From contig LVCE01000003.1 of the NCBI GenBank assembly GCA_002095075.2, forward strand, positions 186,001 to 250,000: a DNA stretch of 64,000 nucleotides, given 5' to 3'. The notes beneath the pieces were generated by a model. The model was given only the letters and a program-made list of their open reading frames with translations. It made no database searches and was not told the DNA's origin. The position numbers were made by a program, and so were the translations under genes. Positions 50,726 to 61,585 of this stretch are shown piece after piece (positions within the stretch are counted from its first letter, which is position 1; each line of letters starts with the position of its first letter). The DNA is from Francisella endosymbiont of Ornithodoros moubata (GTDB lineage: Bacteria > Pseudomonadota > Gammaproteobacteria > Francisellales > Francisellaceae).

Positions 50726-52017
50726 TTAATATCCTCAAAATCAAAAAACTTTTTGATAAACTAAAAAAGTTCTTTCTAGTCTTTTGCCAAAAAACAAGAC
50801 TAAAATATGCAGCTATAAAGTATGATATTAAAGTAGCTAGTGCGGCTCCTTGAATTCCTACATATGTAATAAAAATATAGTTAAGCAAAATATTAATAGC
50901 ACTCCCAATAAAAGTATTTATCGTAGAAAATATTTGCAAATTCTCAGTTAAAAGCCATCTACTACTAGCAACCCCAACTGATACAAACACCCCAGCCCAA
51001 ATATGAATCATAAGCACACTACCTGCTTGATTATACTGTTGCCCATATAACAAATTAACTTCCCAATCACTTAAAAATGTCATAGGAATTGCAATAGCTA
51101 TAGCCATCCATACCATCAAATCATAAAGTCTTTGAAGCCTTGTATAGTATAAGTGTTCACTTACTTTTTTGCATTGATAATAGCAGGAAAAAGAGATGAT
51201 GATATAACTGTTGGTACGAAATACTAAACTGTACTTATCTTCACAACTGCAGCAAACTGTCCAACCTCTTCTACTCCAAGCATATGATTTATCATAACCT
51301 GGTCTATATTCATATATATAGATACTGCCAAACCACTCAAGATCAAAGGCCAGCTATCTCTTAATAATGATTTTGCAGCAGCAAACTTAAAGCGCCATTT
51401 TCTGATATTGCCAAACTTTTTAGATTGATAAAAATATATAAATCCTAGTGATAAAGTAAAGCTATCTAAAACGACAACTGCAGCAAAATAGATTAGCTTA
51501 GCTCCACATAGTATAAGTATTATTTTTGTAGTTGATGATATTATTAAAGATATTAAATTCGCTAGCGCTACAAATTTACTCTTTACTTGACTCTGAAAAT
51601 AAAAATCTAGGACATTAAAACTCTGCATCATAGTAGAAATAGCTACTACTAAATTATACTTTGGTATAAAAACTCTCATCTGAAAGATAAAGAGTCCCTG
51701 ATAGTATCACCAAAAATACAAAAAAACCAAGCAACAGCAAACTTAAAGCGCTTCCCAGAATAGTATTTGATTTATTTGAATCTTTACTAATTCTCTGACA
51801 ACTACTCCATCTAGTCCTAGAGTTGTAAGCACACTAAAAGTGCCACAAAACTACTAGCATAATTAAAAACACCAAACTCTTTTGGCCCTAGGTATCTAGC
51901 AACCCATATTCCTACTAGTAGAGATGCTAGCATTCTTGATATATTACCAATAAATAACCATCCGGTATTTAAGAAATATTTTTTAAATCCTTCCAATAGT
52001 TTCAAATTAAGAGTCAT
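50706..52017 (-). pseudogene. Wzx-type polysaccharide flippase remnant
   Basis: Three open pieces in order, 51817-52017 (YFLNTGWLFIGNISRMLASL), 51224-51679 (RDSWPLILSGLAVSIYMNI) and 50706-51119 (SDWEVNLLYGQQYNQAGSVL), give the 12-helix pattern of the Wzx/MATE-like oligosaccharide flippase superfamily, about 430 residues. Frames break near 51815, 51680 and 51170. Wzx moves lipid-linked repeat units across the inner membrane, so its loss would block export of this cluster's product. Confidence 0.85.
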
Positions 52018-53101
52018 AAAACTTCCTTAACTCTCTAATACACTTATCTAGTCTGTAGTCTTTTATATTGATTTTAGTTGTATACTTTTGAATAGTGTTT
52101 ACCTTTTTAACTATCAAGTCTTTAAGCCTATCAACATCTCCAACCTCAAACAAATACTCTTCTGCAACTAAGTCTCTATTACCCCTACAATCTGAAGCGA
52201 AGACAGGTAATCCTACAGCAAACACTTCAAGTATATTTACAGGTAATCCTTCTCTCTGTGATGATGAAACATATAAATCTGCAATATTTAACCATTCGTT
52301 TATATTATTTTGATATCCTAGCAACCTTACTCTTTTATCTAAATTATCATCTTTGATAAATTTAGTATAATTAAAATATTCTTTGCCTTGACCAATTAAT
52401 AATAATTTTAGTTTTTTATTTTTAATTTGTTGTACTGCTTTTATTAAATCCTCTTGTCTTTTGTTCTTGACTAGTTCAGCAACATATATGATTATAAAAT
52501 CATTTGTTTGAAAACCCAGCTTTTCTCTAAGTTGTAATTTTTCATAAGCTGATAATGGTTTAAACTTACCCAGGTTAGTTCCAACACCGTTTATTAACTT
52601 AGTATTTTTTGCTCTAAATTTATCTTTAGCTATATTATAATCTTCTTGATTAATAGTTATTAAAACATTTGTATATTTTGATAGATATTTTTCTATTGGA
52701 TAGAAAATTAACCAATTTTTAAGTGATGCTCCCTTATAAAAATGAAAACCATGAGCTGTATATATTAGTTTAGGTTTTTTCTTAATATTTTTTATTGCTA
52801 GTCTTGTTAAAACACTTGGAACTGGTGTGACAATGCACAACATTATATTTTTCTTTGATTATAAGCTCTTTTAGGTGTCTATACGCTTTGAAATTTTTAA
52901 TAGATAATAGTGACCTATTAAACTTATATTTATGTATTTATCACAAAAAGGTATCTGGCACTGCAATACTTCTTCATAATCATTTTTCGCACACACATGA
53001 ACTTCATAACCAATATCTTTAAGCATTTTAAAAGTTGGTATGTGAAATTGCATAATATGTGTTTTAACAACGCTTGCAACAATCAGAATTTTTTTTGACA
53101 T
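52007..53101 (-). pseudogene. Family 4 glycosyltransferase, frameshifted
   Basis: The N-terminal piece (52871-53101) reads MSKKILIVASVVKTHIMQFH, FHIPTFKMLKDIGYEVHVCA. The large piece (52007-52843) carries KLIYTAHGFHFYKGA, NGVGTNLGKFKP, the donor-site YVSSSQREGLPVNILEVFAV and GNRDLVAEEYLF. A third frame between them encodes NFKAYRHLKELIIKEKY and VVHCHT. Two indels near 52890 and 52825 separate the parts. It is a ~365-residue GT-B enzyme (CapM/EpsD-like). It overlaps the flippase start by 11 bp. Confidence 0.88.
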
Positions 53102-54120
53102 TAAATATTATTCTCTTTTGCATAGTTTTGCCATCTAAGCATATCATAACAAATATCATCTATAGTTTTTTGTGTCTCAAAGCCTAACTCTCTTTTAGCT
53201 TTAGTAACATCTGCAAAACTCACTGCAATATCACCAACTCTTCTAGCTACTATCTGATATGGGATCTCTTTACCTAGGGCTTTTTCATAAGTTTTGATAA
53301 TCTCTAATACGGAGTAGCCATTTCCAGAACCAAGATTATAAGCTCGCCAAGCAGGTTTATCTTGTGATAATTCGTCTAATGCTAATATGTGCCCTACTGC
53401 TAAGTCTACCACATGTATATAGTCTCTCACTCCAGTCCCATCTCTAGTCTCATAATCACCACCAAAGATACTCAGTTTAGCTAACTTGCCAGCACCTACT
53501 TGTGCTACATAAGGCATGAGATTACTAGGTATACCTTGTGGATCCTCACCTATCATACCACTGCTATGAGCTCCTACTGGATTGAAATATCTAAGACAAG
53601 TGACATTGAAGTTATTATTAGCATTTTGCAAGTCTCGCAAAATATCTTCTAACATCAGCTTAGTTGCACCATAAGGGTTAGTTGTACTTAGAGGCATATC
53701 CTCTGTAAACGGTGGTTGATTATTCACCCCATATGCAGTCGCTGATGAGCTAAAGACAAAGTTATAAACTTTATACTCTTGCATTAGCTTAAGTAAATTT
53801 AACGTGCCTTGGATATTATTATGGTAGTACTCTAGTGGCTTCTCAACACTTTCACCTACAGCTTTAAAGCCAGCAAAGTGAATCACTGCATAGATATCAT
53901 ATTCTTGGAAAACTTTTGCTAGCTTAGCTTTATCTAAAAGATCTAGCTGGTAAAAATCAAAATATTTATTTGTGAGTCTTTTAACTCTATCTACTACAGA
54001 TAGTTTACTATTTGAAAGATTATCAACCACCACAACTTGATAATCTTTATTAAGAAGTTCTACCACTGCATGACTACCTATATAGCCTATACCACCTGTT
54101 ACCAATATTTTTTTATTCAT
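53101..54120 (-). CDS. galE: UDP-glucose 4-epimerase GalE
   Basis: GalE interconverts UDP-glucose and UDP-galactose (often also the N-acetyl forms). The 339-residue extended SDR has the NAD loop VTGGIGYIGSH at 7-17, HFAGFKAVGES, the catalytic serine in FSSSATAYG, and Tyr150-x3-Lys154 in NPYGATK. RYFNPVGAH and YNLGSGNGYSVLE follow. No lesion is seen. It sits between the broken sugar transferase and a broken GT4 gene, overlapping both neighbours slightly. Its survival suggests it still serves another pathway such as LPS. Confidence 0.95.
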   Translation of the reverse strand: MNKKILVTGGIGYIGSHAVVELLNKDYQVVVVDNLSNSKLSVVDRVKRLTNKYFDFYQLDLLDKAKLAKVFQEYDIYAVIHFAGFKAVGESVEKPLEYYHNNIQGTLNLLKLMQEYKVYNFVFSSSATAYGVNNQPPFTEDMPLSTTNPYGATKLMLEDILRDLQNANNNFNVTCLRYFNPVGAHSSGMIGEDPQGIPSNLMPYVAQVGAGKLAKLSIFGGDYETRDGTGVRDYIHVVDLAVGHILALDELSQDKPAWRAYNLGSGNGYSVLEIIKTYEKALGKEIPYQIVARRVGDIAVSFADVTKAKRELGFETQKTIDDICYDMLRWQNYAKENNI

Positions 54121-55505
54121 AAATATACTCTATATAGTTTTTATCTTTTCTCTCTACAAAATTTGACTGAGATTGTTGTTTAGTTTTTATAAACAGTCGC
54201 AAAATTTTCATAGTAATAACTCTCACAGTTTCTATAATAATAAGCAAATCAAAGACAAAACTCCATCTTCTGATATAGACAAGATCAAGTTTTAACTTAT
54301 TCTCTGGTAGAGTTACATAACTTGTCAAAACTTGCGCATAACCCGTGATTCCCGCCTTAACTTTTGTTCTGTAAGAAAACTCTGGAATTTCTTGACTAAA
54401 CTTATTTATCAGCTCTTGTCGCTCTGGCCTTGGTCCTACTATAGACATATCACCTTTTAAAACATTGAAAACTGCGGTAACTCATCTAACCATATAGGGC
54501 GAATTATTTTACCAACTTTTGTAATTCTAGTATCATTATCAACAGTCCAAACTGCACCAGTTTGTGATTCATCATTTACTTTCATACTCCGGAATTTTAT
54601 TAGATTAAATCTTTTTCCATTTCTAGTAACCCTCTCTTGGATAAAAAATGGTGAACTTCTATCTTCTAAATAAATCGCCACAGCTATTAGTAACATGATT
54701 GGCAATGTTAAGATAATAACTACTAAACCAAAAAAGATATCAAAAATTCTTTTGATAATTTTTGCTTCATAAGATAAACCAAAATTTTTTACACTCATAG
54801 CTAAGCTATCACCAAGAGGAACTAGGATTGCACCCCAAATTGATATTTCATACTTTCTTGGGATGAGAACCACTTCAAGGTTATATTTGCTAGAATTAAT
54901 AAGTCATTATCATCTAATAGCTTCAATGCCTTATCTGAGATAAATGCTTTTGTATAACTATATGCCACATCAGCTAAGTTAAAACCATCGATATCTATAC
55001 TTAAATATCCAGCAATTATTTCTCTAGGTAGCTTGGTAGTCTCTGCCTTCGCACAAAGCCACTCTTGTTCTCGATCTAAACCAATAATTAGGATTTTGCT
55101 ATAGATAGTATTTCTTATCAACCACCTAAAAATATTTCGTGATACGCATAACATTACCAGTTGCAGTAAAAAGCCCAAAATGATTAAGCTACGCGGAAAT
55201 GAGAACCTCCTTAGAAAGAATGCTAACGATGTTATGACAATTGCAATAGCTAATCCACATAATAAAACTTTTAGAACATTCCTTGATTTAGATACTTTTT
55301 CACTATTAGTATATTCAGCGATAAGAAAAATTAATAAAGATGTTACTGCTATAAAAACCACCATGAAGTCAAAACTACTAAAATTACTAGTATCATAATT
55401 TAATAGATGTAAAGGTATAGAGTAACTTAGTAATACAAGTATTACAGATATCACTAGCTCTATTGTTTTGAGAATGATCGCTAAATTAAATTTTATTAAG
55501 CTCAT
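54113..55505 (-). pseudogene. Undecaprenyl-phosphate sugar transferase (WbaP/WcaJ-type), frameshifted
   Basis: This family starts glycan synthesis by placing the first sugar phosphate on undecaprenyl phosphate. The N-terminal piece (54822-55505) has four membrane helices and a CoA-binding-like domain. The middle piece (54457-54873) carries IIKRIFDIFFGLVVIILTL and the catalytic segment FFIQERVTRNGKRFNLIKFR, then LDELPQF. The C-terminal piece (54113-54448) begins MSIVGPRPER, a family hallmark. One indel near 54870 and one missing T near 54460 (CAGTTTTCAATG) break it into three. Without it the cluster's glycan cannot be initiated. Confidence 0.9.
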
Positions 55506-56154
55506 CTCTCATCTTATCAATAGTTTGCTTATAGCTATTAGAATTAAAAATAGCTGAACCGGCAACAAAGGCATTTACCCCACATGCTGCTATTTCAGCG
55601 ATGTTTTGAGGATTTACCCCACCATCTATCTCTAGCAAAATATCTCTAGCTGTAGATTTAATCCATTGCGAGACTTCTTTAGCTTTATTAAGCATAGCCG
55701 GAATAAACTTTTGTCCACCAAAACCAGGATTTACTGACATTATTAATACTCTATCAATATTTTTCTCAACATACTTTAAACAATCTATCCCAGTAGCAGG
55801 ATTTAAAGCAAGTCCAGCTTGAATACTAAAAGATTTAATTAGCTTTAAGCTTCTATCAATATGCTCACTTGCTTCAGGATGAAAAACGATACTAGTTGCT
55901 CCAGCTTTAGCAAAACCCTCAATCAAAGTATCTACTGGTTTAACCATAAGGTGAACATCCATTCCAGCAGTTATACCAAAGTTCCTTAGAGCTTTAAGTA
56001 CCATAGGTCCAAATGTCAAATTAGGTACATAGTGGTTGTCCATAACATCAAAATGAATGTTATCAGCCCCAGATGCTAAAACTGCTTTAACATCATCGCC
56101 TAATCTAGCAAGATCTGCAAAGAGTATAGAAAGATTTATTTGAATATGTTTCAT
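55486..56154 (-). CDS. rpe: Ribulose-phosphate 3-epimerase
   Basis: Rpe interconverts ribulose-5-phosphate and xylulose-5-phosphate. The 222-residue TIM-barrel protein has [47 protein letters not shown] and [11 protein letters not shown], and the phosphate-binding VAGSAIF. The usual SILSAD near the N-terminus reads SILFAD, a departure at a conserved serine worth noting but not obviously fatal. It overlaps the first gene of the polysaccharide cluster by 20 bp, so transcription may run through from rpe. Confidence 0.94.
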   Translation of the reverse strand: MKHIQINLSILFADLARLGDDVKAVLASGADNIHFDVMDNHYVPNLTFGPMVLKALRNFGITAGMDVHLMVKPVDTLIEGFAKAGATSIVFHPEASEHIDRSLKLIKSFSIQAGLALNPATGIDCLKYVEKNIDRVLIMSVNPGFGGQKFIPAMLNKAKEVSQWIKSTARDILLEIDGGVNPQNIAEIAACGVNAFVAGSAIFNSNSYKQTIDKMRDELNKI

Positions 56155-56306
56155 AATAGCTAGTTTAAATATATTATTATATACTTGAAAATTTTATCAT
56201 ATTGAAAGTAAAATCTGGTTATATAAAATATAAAATTTATGCTTATAGATATTAGTTAAAAAGATTTATTAGCAAGTTTAGAAAGCTTTATTATTTGGAG
56301 ATTAAC

Positions 56307-57278
56307 ATGACTGGTCATATTAAAAATGCTGTAGAAACATTTCGTTTAGAAATAGAAACATTAGAAAAATTAAAAAACTCTATCGATGAGAATTTCGAAA
56401 AAGCATGTGAAATTATTTTAAAAAATAGTCGTGAAAAAGGTCGAGTAATAATAACAGGTATGGGAAAATCAGGTCATATCGGTAAAAAAATGGCTGCAAC
56501 ACTTGCTAGCACAGGCACACCTGCTTTCTTTGTACATCCAGGTGAGGCTGGACATGGCGATTTTGGTATGATTACCAAAAGTGATGTATTAATAGCCATT
56601 TCCAACTCTGGAACCTCCTCAGAAATCATGGGATTAATGCCAATGTTAAAATACCTTGATATCCCAATAATTGCTATGACTAGTAATCCAAAATCTATAC
56701 TTGCTAAAAATAGTGATGTTATTCTTAATCTAAATGTTGACAAAGAAGCATGCCCACTTAACCTTGCTCCTACATCAAGCACTACAGCAACTTTAGTATT
56801 AGGTGATGCTTTAGCGATTGCATTACTTAAGGCAAAAAACTTTTCAGCAAAAGACTTTGCTTTCTCACACCCTAATGGTGCCTTAGGTAAAAAACTAATT
56901 TTAAAAGTTGAAAATATTATGCGTAAAGGTAATGAGATACCAATAGTTAAACCGACAGATAATATCCGTAAAGCAATATTAGAAATCAGTGATAAAGGCG
57001 TTGGAAGTACCTTAGTTGTTGAAAATAGCAAAATTTTAGGTATTTTCACCGATGGCGACTTAAGAAGAATGTTTGAAGCTGAGAGTTTCAATTCTCAGCG
57101 AGCTATCTGTGAAGTCATGACAAAAAACCCTAAAACCGTCTCTAAAGAAAAAATGGCTGTAAACGCCCTCGAAAAAATGGAAAAATATGAAATTACAAGT
57201 TTAGCTGTAATCGATGAAGATCATAACATACTAGGAATAATAACGATGCATGATCTTGTCAAAATTGGGCTTAGATAA
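56307..57278 (+). CDS. kdsD: D-arabinose 5-phosphate isomerase KdsD (KpsF/GutQ family)
   Basis: KdsD converts ribulose-5-phosphate to arabinose-5-phosphate, the first step to Kdo. The ATG at 56307 has a GGAG seven bases upstream; this gives 323 residues. The SIS domain spans about 30-190 (GMGKSGHIGKKMAATLASTG, FFVHPGEAGHGDFGM, ISNSGTSSEI). Two CBS repeats follow (from IMRKGNEIPIVKP; GIFTDGDLRRMFE; SLAVIDEDHNILGIITMHDL). The length is typical. It is divergent from rpe, which provides its substrate pool, and lies outside any kpsM-type capsule operon. Confidence 0.95.
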   Translation: MTGHIKNAVETFRLEIETLEKLKNSIDENFEKACEIILKNSREKGRVIITGMGKSGHIGKKMAATLASTGTPAFFVHPGEAGHGDFGMITKSDVLIAISNSGTSSEIMGLMPMLKYLDIPIIAMTSNPKSILAKNSDVILNLNVDKEACPLNLAPTSSTTATLVLGDALAIALLKAKNFSAKDFAFSHPNGALGKKLILKVENIMRKGNEIPIVKPTDNIRKAILEISDKGVGSTLVVENSKILGIFTDGDLRRMFEAESFNSQRAICEVMTKNPKTVSKEKMAVNALEKMEKYEITSLAVIDEDHNILGIITMHDLVKIGLR

Positions 57279-57295
57279 AGAAATTTGATTTATTT

Positions 57296-57861
57296 CTATT
57301 TGATAAAATTTTTTAACCAATGATCTACGCTTACATATCTACCACAACCATATAAAAATAATGTAAATAGCATAATAAAATATGTAACAGCAAAATCCAT
57401 ACCACCATTCAACATTACAGGATCACCTAAAGATGTTACATAGTTATATCTATCTGGAAAATTATTAGCTAACCAAGTACTTTGTGTCGACTCGGCACCC
57501 TTATCAGCAATAGCTGGCCAACCATGAGTCCAATACACCATAGCTCTAGCAACTCCCATGACAAACATCATTAGTATAGACACTAATCTAGTAAACAAGC
57601 CCAAAACTATACACCCTATACAACCAATAACTTCCGTAGATGTAGCTTGCAATTAATTCAGGAAATGGCAGACCTAGTCCTCCTTTGAAAGGCTGGAGCT
57701 GCAAACCAAACTACTGTTGTATGAAACCCCTCAATCTTTGATCTAGCTCCTACAAACATCGTAGTGACAAAATAAAGTCTTATATCCAACAAAAGTAAAA
57801 AAATCTATAAACTGAAACTTTATAACAGTTCTAGAATACATATCATATATTTTGTTTATCA
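57296..57861 (-). pseudogene. DoxX-family membrane protein remnant (HvfD-like)
   Basis: The open 118-codon piece has three helices (VIGCIGCIVLGLFTRLVSIL, ILMMFVMGVARAMVYW, DFAVTYFIMLFTLFLYG) and the DoxX-like C-terminus. Upstream from the ATG at 57861 (MINKIYDMYSRTVIKFQFID), the first helix and GARSKIEGFHTTVVWF are readable only with two frame changes (near 57775 and 57690). DoxX proteins accompany Hvf/bufferin-type operons as the fourth gene. It is last in the array of four decayed genes from 59544. Confidence 0.7.
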
Positions 57862-57981
57862 TAAATCACTCCCTTAGATTGATAAAACAATCATATTTTG
57901 ATTGTGCCAAGCAATTATTTTTTGAATTAAATGCTTTTAAAAGTTATTGTTTATTTTTGAAAATCTTCAGAACCAAAAATA

Positions 57982-58389
57982 TCACTCCCCTTTTTCAACT
58001 GTTAAACTTATAGTTACAAACTCTAGATTAGATATTTTTTTATAAGAAGTTTTATGGTTAGTATTACGATAAATCGCATAGAAAATCTCTGATTCTTTAA
58101 TTAGCTTTTTATCTAAATTACTTACATCAAATGGTAAAGATATAAATGTCAAAATTCGGTTTATTTGAATATTTTTAATATCCTTAAACTTAATATCTTT
58201 AATAATTTTTTGCATTCTCATATACTCTAGAAGCTGATATTTCTATACAAGCATAAGAACTAAAATATGTAAAAGTATTATCTAAAACTCCTAATACATT
58301 ACCAATAATAAATTCTCTATTTGAATTACCATAACGTATTGCTTGAGTAAAATTTTGCATCTTAATTTTTACAGTTCTGAAATATCCAT
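57982..58389 (-). pseudogene. DUF2063-like partner protein remnant (HvfC/BufC-like)
   Basis: An aGGAGaaagt site precedes the ATG at 58389 (MDISEL then a stop). Other frames give MQNFTQAIRYGNSNREFIIG, YFSSYACIEISASRVYE, and the open piece 57982-58221 with INRILTFISLPFDVSNLDKK and YRNTNHKTSYKKIS. The size (~135 codons) is shorter than the ~250 of the usual DUF2063 partner, so identification rests mainly on position directly after the DUF692 gene. I rate it as plausible, not proven. Confidence 0.5.
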
Positions 58390-58397
58390 ACTTTCTC

Positions 58398-59204
58398 CTA
58401 TATAAAATTAGTTATGCTATTTAGCTCTTTAACTAAATTATCAAGTTTAGAACAAAATGATCTCGCTCAAGTAGTATTGGATGCCAGCCATGCCCAGTTA
58501 TTGTAAACTTAGTTAACTCTTTGACCTTATGAATTACATCTTTCCCATGTGTATCTAAGATAAAGTCATTTTTTTATAGTGTCCTGCAATATGGTAATAG
58601 CTGATACTATCTTTTCTAATACCTCTTATAAACTCATAGGGATAATAATTATAATTATAATTATGACTATTAACATAAACATTGTTTATATCAAGAAGTA
58701 ATTTAGCGCCACTTTTATCTAGAATAACATTTATAAAATCAAGCTCATTCATATCATTATCGTATTGATAATAATAGGAGATATTTTCTAAACTTAGAGG
58801 TCTTTTTAAGAATATCTTGAACTTGCTCAATCCTGTTAGAAATATACAAAATATTTTCTTTTTCTATAGGTACTGGCAAAAGATCAGATAAATAACCTTT
58901 CTTATCATCTGAAAAACATAAATGATCACTGTATATTTCTATATTATTAATCATCTAAAAAAGCTCTGATCTCATTTTAAAACTTCTTATTTAAAGGTCG
59001 AAATCCACCAATTGATAGATTAAGTTCATGAGCTATTATTGGATATCTCTCTGTAACTTTATCTAGGTAATCACTTTTAAAGCCGCCTAAACCTATCCAA
59101 TTTTATGGAGAAAGTTTTAAAAAATCAATTCCAGTAACTTTTTGTGTTGAAAGTATTGATTGATGCTCAGATCTAAGTCCAATACCTTGAGCTTTGCTAA
59201 TCAT
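58398..59204 (-). pseudogene. DUF692 multinuclear iron enzyme remnant (HvfB/BufB/MbnB-like)
   Basis: From the ATG at 59204 the strand reads MISKAQGIGLRSEHQSIL, YPIIAHELNLSIGG, YSDHLCFSDDKKGYLSDLLP, RIEQVQDILKRPLSLENISY, DINNVYVNSHNYNYNYYPY, YHIAGH and LDTHGKDV. This is the ordered signature of DUF692 (MbnB/HvfB) enzymes with metal-binding His/Asp/Glu positions (SDHL, ENIS, DINNVY, HIAGH). These enzymes install oxazolone/thioamide groups on cysteines of RiPP precursors. Frameshifts and stops lie near 59100, 58975, 58925, 58840 and 58570. The ATG overlaps the stop of the small precursor gene (ATGA). Confidence 0.85.
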
Positions 59205-59544
59205 TGACTACCAAACTCCATTAGAGCATTTCCTAACTGTGCTATCTCTTTTTTGTTTTGTTTGCTATAAGCATTTTCAACTTTAGTACCACAATTACCA
59301 TCTCGAACTCTAACTAGCTTACTATCAGCCTCATCTACATCAACATCTACAACCCATAATTTTTTAAGCGATCCACACCTTACTACTAGCACATTTACCT
59401 TCACCTTGAGCGATTGGACTACTTTCTTCAGAATCTTCAATATTCTGTGTTTGTGTGTATTTGAAGCTTTTGCATCTTCTGCAAGAGTATTCCAAAAGAT
59501 ATAGATGCTGTTAAAACAATTGTTAAAGATATTTTACTTTTCAT
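59201..59544 (-). pseudogene. Hvf/bufferin-like RiPP precursor remnant
   Basis: An AAGGAGAG site precedes the ATG at 59544. The signal-peptide-like start (MKSKISLTIVLTASISFG) loses frame; a second frame reads EDSEESSPIAQGEGKCASSK, and a third reads CGSLKK, VDVDVDEADSKLVRVRDGNC, GTKVENAYSKQNKKEIAQ. GEGKC and DGNCG recall the EGKCG core repeat of HvfA-type precursors. The ancestral peptide would be ~110 residues, exported and Cys-containing. It directly precedes, with a 4-bp overlap, the DUF692 enzyme gene that would modify it. Confidence 0.65.
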
Positions 59545-59555
59545 ATTAACTCTCC

Positions 59556-60511
59556 TTACTTAATTCCGCTAACTGGAAAACATGCTAAATTCCGACCTTC
59601 ATAAACAGGTCTTTTATAATATTTTTTAGCTATCTTTGTAGACTCATCTTTAAGTACTAGACCTCTACCTAAGAAATGGTTCAAAACTAATACTTTTGGA
59701 TTTACAGCAGCAATTTTAATAATAGTTTATGGTTTTATATTTAAGAAAATGTCCGCTGCATATGCATTTTCATCAATTGGCATAGGCATCATTAAAATAT
59801 CTGCTCCTTTAGCAAAAGTGATAAAAGCATCTCTAAATTTATCTGCCTGATTACTACCACCAGCACCTGTTACCACAATAGTTCCTTTTTCAGATACAAT
59901 CTTATAGGCTAAAGTTGGCATATCTCCTTTTGGAATTCCTAACGCCCAAACTGTAAACTCTTTCTTCGAAAAAACTTTTGTAGGACTCGTACTTTTATAA
60001 TCAATGTTAGTAACATGATCTAATTTGAAAAAACCATCTGTTCCTGTAAATATCCAATGTAGGTATGCAAAACACCTGTAGCTTTCTCAAGCATCATGTT
60101 AAGAAACTCTGTAGCACTTGGGAAAAGTCCTCCATGAATTGGACCAGATAAGGGTAAGCTTGTTTTTCTATCAGAAAAATATGCGCCTTTTAATATTGCA
60201 AGTAAATCTACAGAATGATCAGCATGAAAATGCGTCATATTAATTATTTCTAAATCTTCTAAACAAGTGCCTGATTGACCAAACCTAATGTAAGTTCCAC
60301 CACAAGCATCTATTAATATATTAGATTTACCATCTAACCATATAACCTCTCCAGCTGATACCCTTAGCATCATCAGTTATAGGTCCACCAGAGTCCAATA
60401 ATTACAACGTAAAAACTTATCCAAGCACTATGGTGAAGTTTTAGCAATACCATGTGAAACACCTATAGTGAGCATAGATGTAAGAGTCAAATTTAAAATA
60501 TTTTTATTCAT
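59556..60511 (-). pseudogene. Secreted metallo-beta-lactamase-fold hydrolase remnant
   Basis: The ATG at 60511 starts a signal peptide (MNKNILNLTLTSMLTIGVSH). After shifts it gives LGSGGPITDDA, VSAGEVIWLDGKSNILID, IINMTHFHADHSVDLLAIL (the zinc HxHxDH motif), VVTGAGGSNQADKF and a C-terminal VLVLNHFLGRG (His ligand region). The ancestral length is about 315 residues. Frameshifts lie near 60430, 60385, 60065 and 59730. It ends 12 bp before the RiPP precursor start, so the five genes may once have formed one unit. The substrate is unknown. Confidence 0.8.
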
Positions 60512-60656
60512 AAAATAACCTTTTATCTCTTTGATAAGGCCATTATCAATGATTATTATAATAAATAAAAACTAATAATACTTATATATAAGAAATTATT
60601 ATACATAATCACAAGAACGATTAAATTTAGTAGTAGCTTTGTTTGAAAAGATAGAA

Positions 60657-61439
60657 CTAAAGAACATTACCCATAGACACACAATGATAGCCAGCGTCCA
60701 CATGGACGATTTCTCCTGTTATACCTGTTGCCATATCTGAGCATAAAAACGCTACGGTATTACCAACTTCCATAATATCAACATTTTTCTTAAGTGGAGA
60801 AACCATAGAATTATAATCAAGCATCTTTTTAAAATTTGAGATGCCTGAAGCTGCAAGAGTTTTGATAGGGCCTGCTGATACAGCATTTACTTTAATACCA
60901 TCTTCACCTAAAGCTAAAGCCGTATATTTAACTGTAGCTTCTAAAGAAGCTTTAGCAATACCCATAGTATTATAACTTGGCATAGCCTTTTCTGCACCAA
61001 TATAAGTAAGTGCTACCATAGAAGCATTACGATTTTTCATCATGCTACGACCTTCTTTAGCTAATGCTGCAAAAGAATATGCACTAATATCATGAGCAAT
61101 ACTAAAACCTTCACGAGTTACACAATCAATAAAATTGCCTTCTAACTGGTCACGCGGTGCAAAAGCTATAGAATGAACTATACCATCTAGACCATCCCAA
61201 ACTTTACCAAGCTCTGCAAATAAATCTTTAATCTCTCGATCAGAAGTTACATCACAAGGCAAAACTGCTACTGGATTAAATTCTGCACACAATTTTTCTA
61301 CTCTATCTTTGAACTGTCCAACATAAGTAAAAGCAAGCTCAGCTCCTTCTCTATGCATAGCTTTTGCGATACCATAAGCAATTGACTTATTACTTAAAAG
61401 TCCTGTAATTAATATTTTTTTTCCTGCTAGAAAACCCAT
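60657..61439 (-). CDS. fabI: Enoyl-[acyl-carrier-protein] reductase FabI
   Basis: FabI catalyses the last reduction of each fatty-acid elongation cycle. The 260-residue SDR-type enzyme has the NADH site [18 protein letters not shown], the catalytic Tyr156-x6-Lys163 in [21 protein letters not shown], and [10 protein letters not shown] at the C-terminus. A strong AAAGGAGAG lies just upstream. It is intact and presumably essential. It is followed by broken genes, so it is probably transcribed alone. Confidence 0.97.
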   Translation of the reverse strand: MGFLAGKKILITGLLSNKSIAYGIAKAMHREGAELAFTYVGQFKDRVEKLCAEFNPVAVLPCDVTSDREIKDLFAELGKVWDGLDGIVHSIAFAPRDQLEGNFIDCVTREGFSIAHDISAYSFAALAKEGRSMMKNRNASMVALTYIGAEKAMPSYNTMGIAKASLEATVKYTALALGEDGIKVNAVSAGPIKTLAASGISNFKKMLDYNSMVSPLKKNVDIMEVGNTVAFLCSDMATGITGEIVHVDAGYHCVSMGNVL

Positions 61440-61585
61440 TAAACTCTCCTTTGTGAATGTTTTATTTTTAAAAATTAAATCTAAGTACTAGAATCCATTC
61501 AACTTGATTATATAGTACAAATATTTCAAAGTATTATATAATTATAATTAGTCATAAAATAAAACACTAGACTAATTTATACTTT

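Noticed and set aside
44000-53100. Calling the many glycosyltransferase pieces as separate small genes
   Set aside because: Adjacent pieces in different frames join into single known families in the right order, so they are fragments of decayed genes.
56474-57091. A 205-codon minus-strand open frame within kdsD
   Set aside because: The plus strand encodes a complete SIS-CBS protein across the same bases; the antisense frame reflects codon bias.
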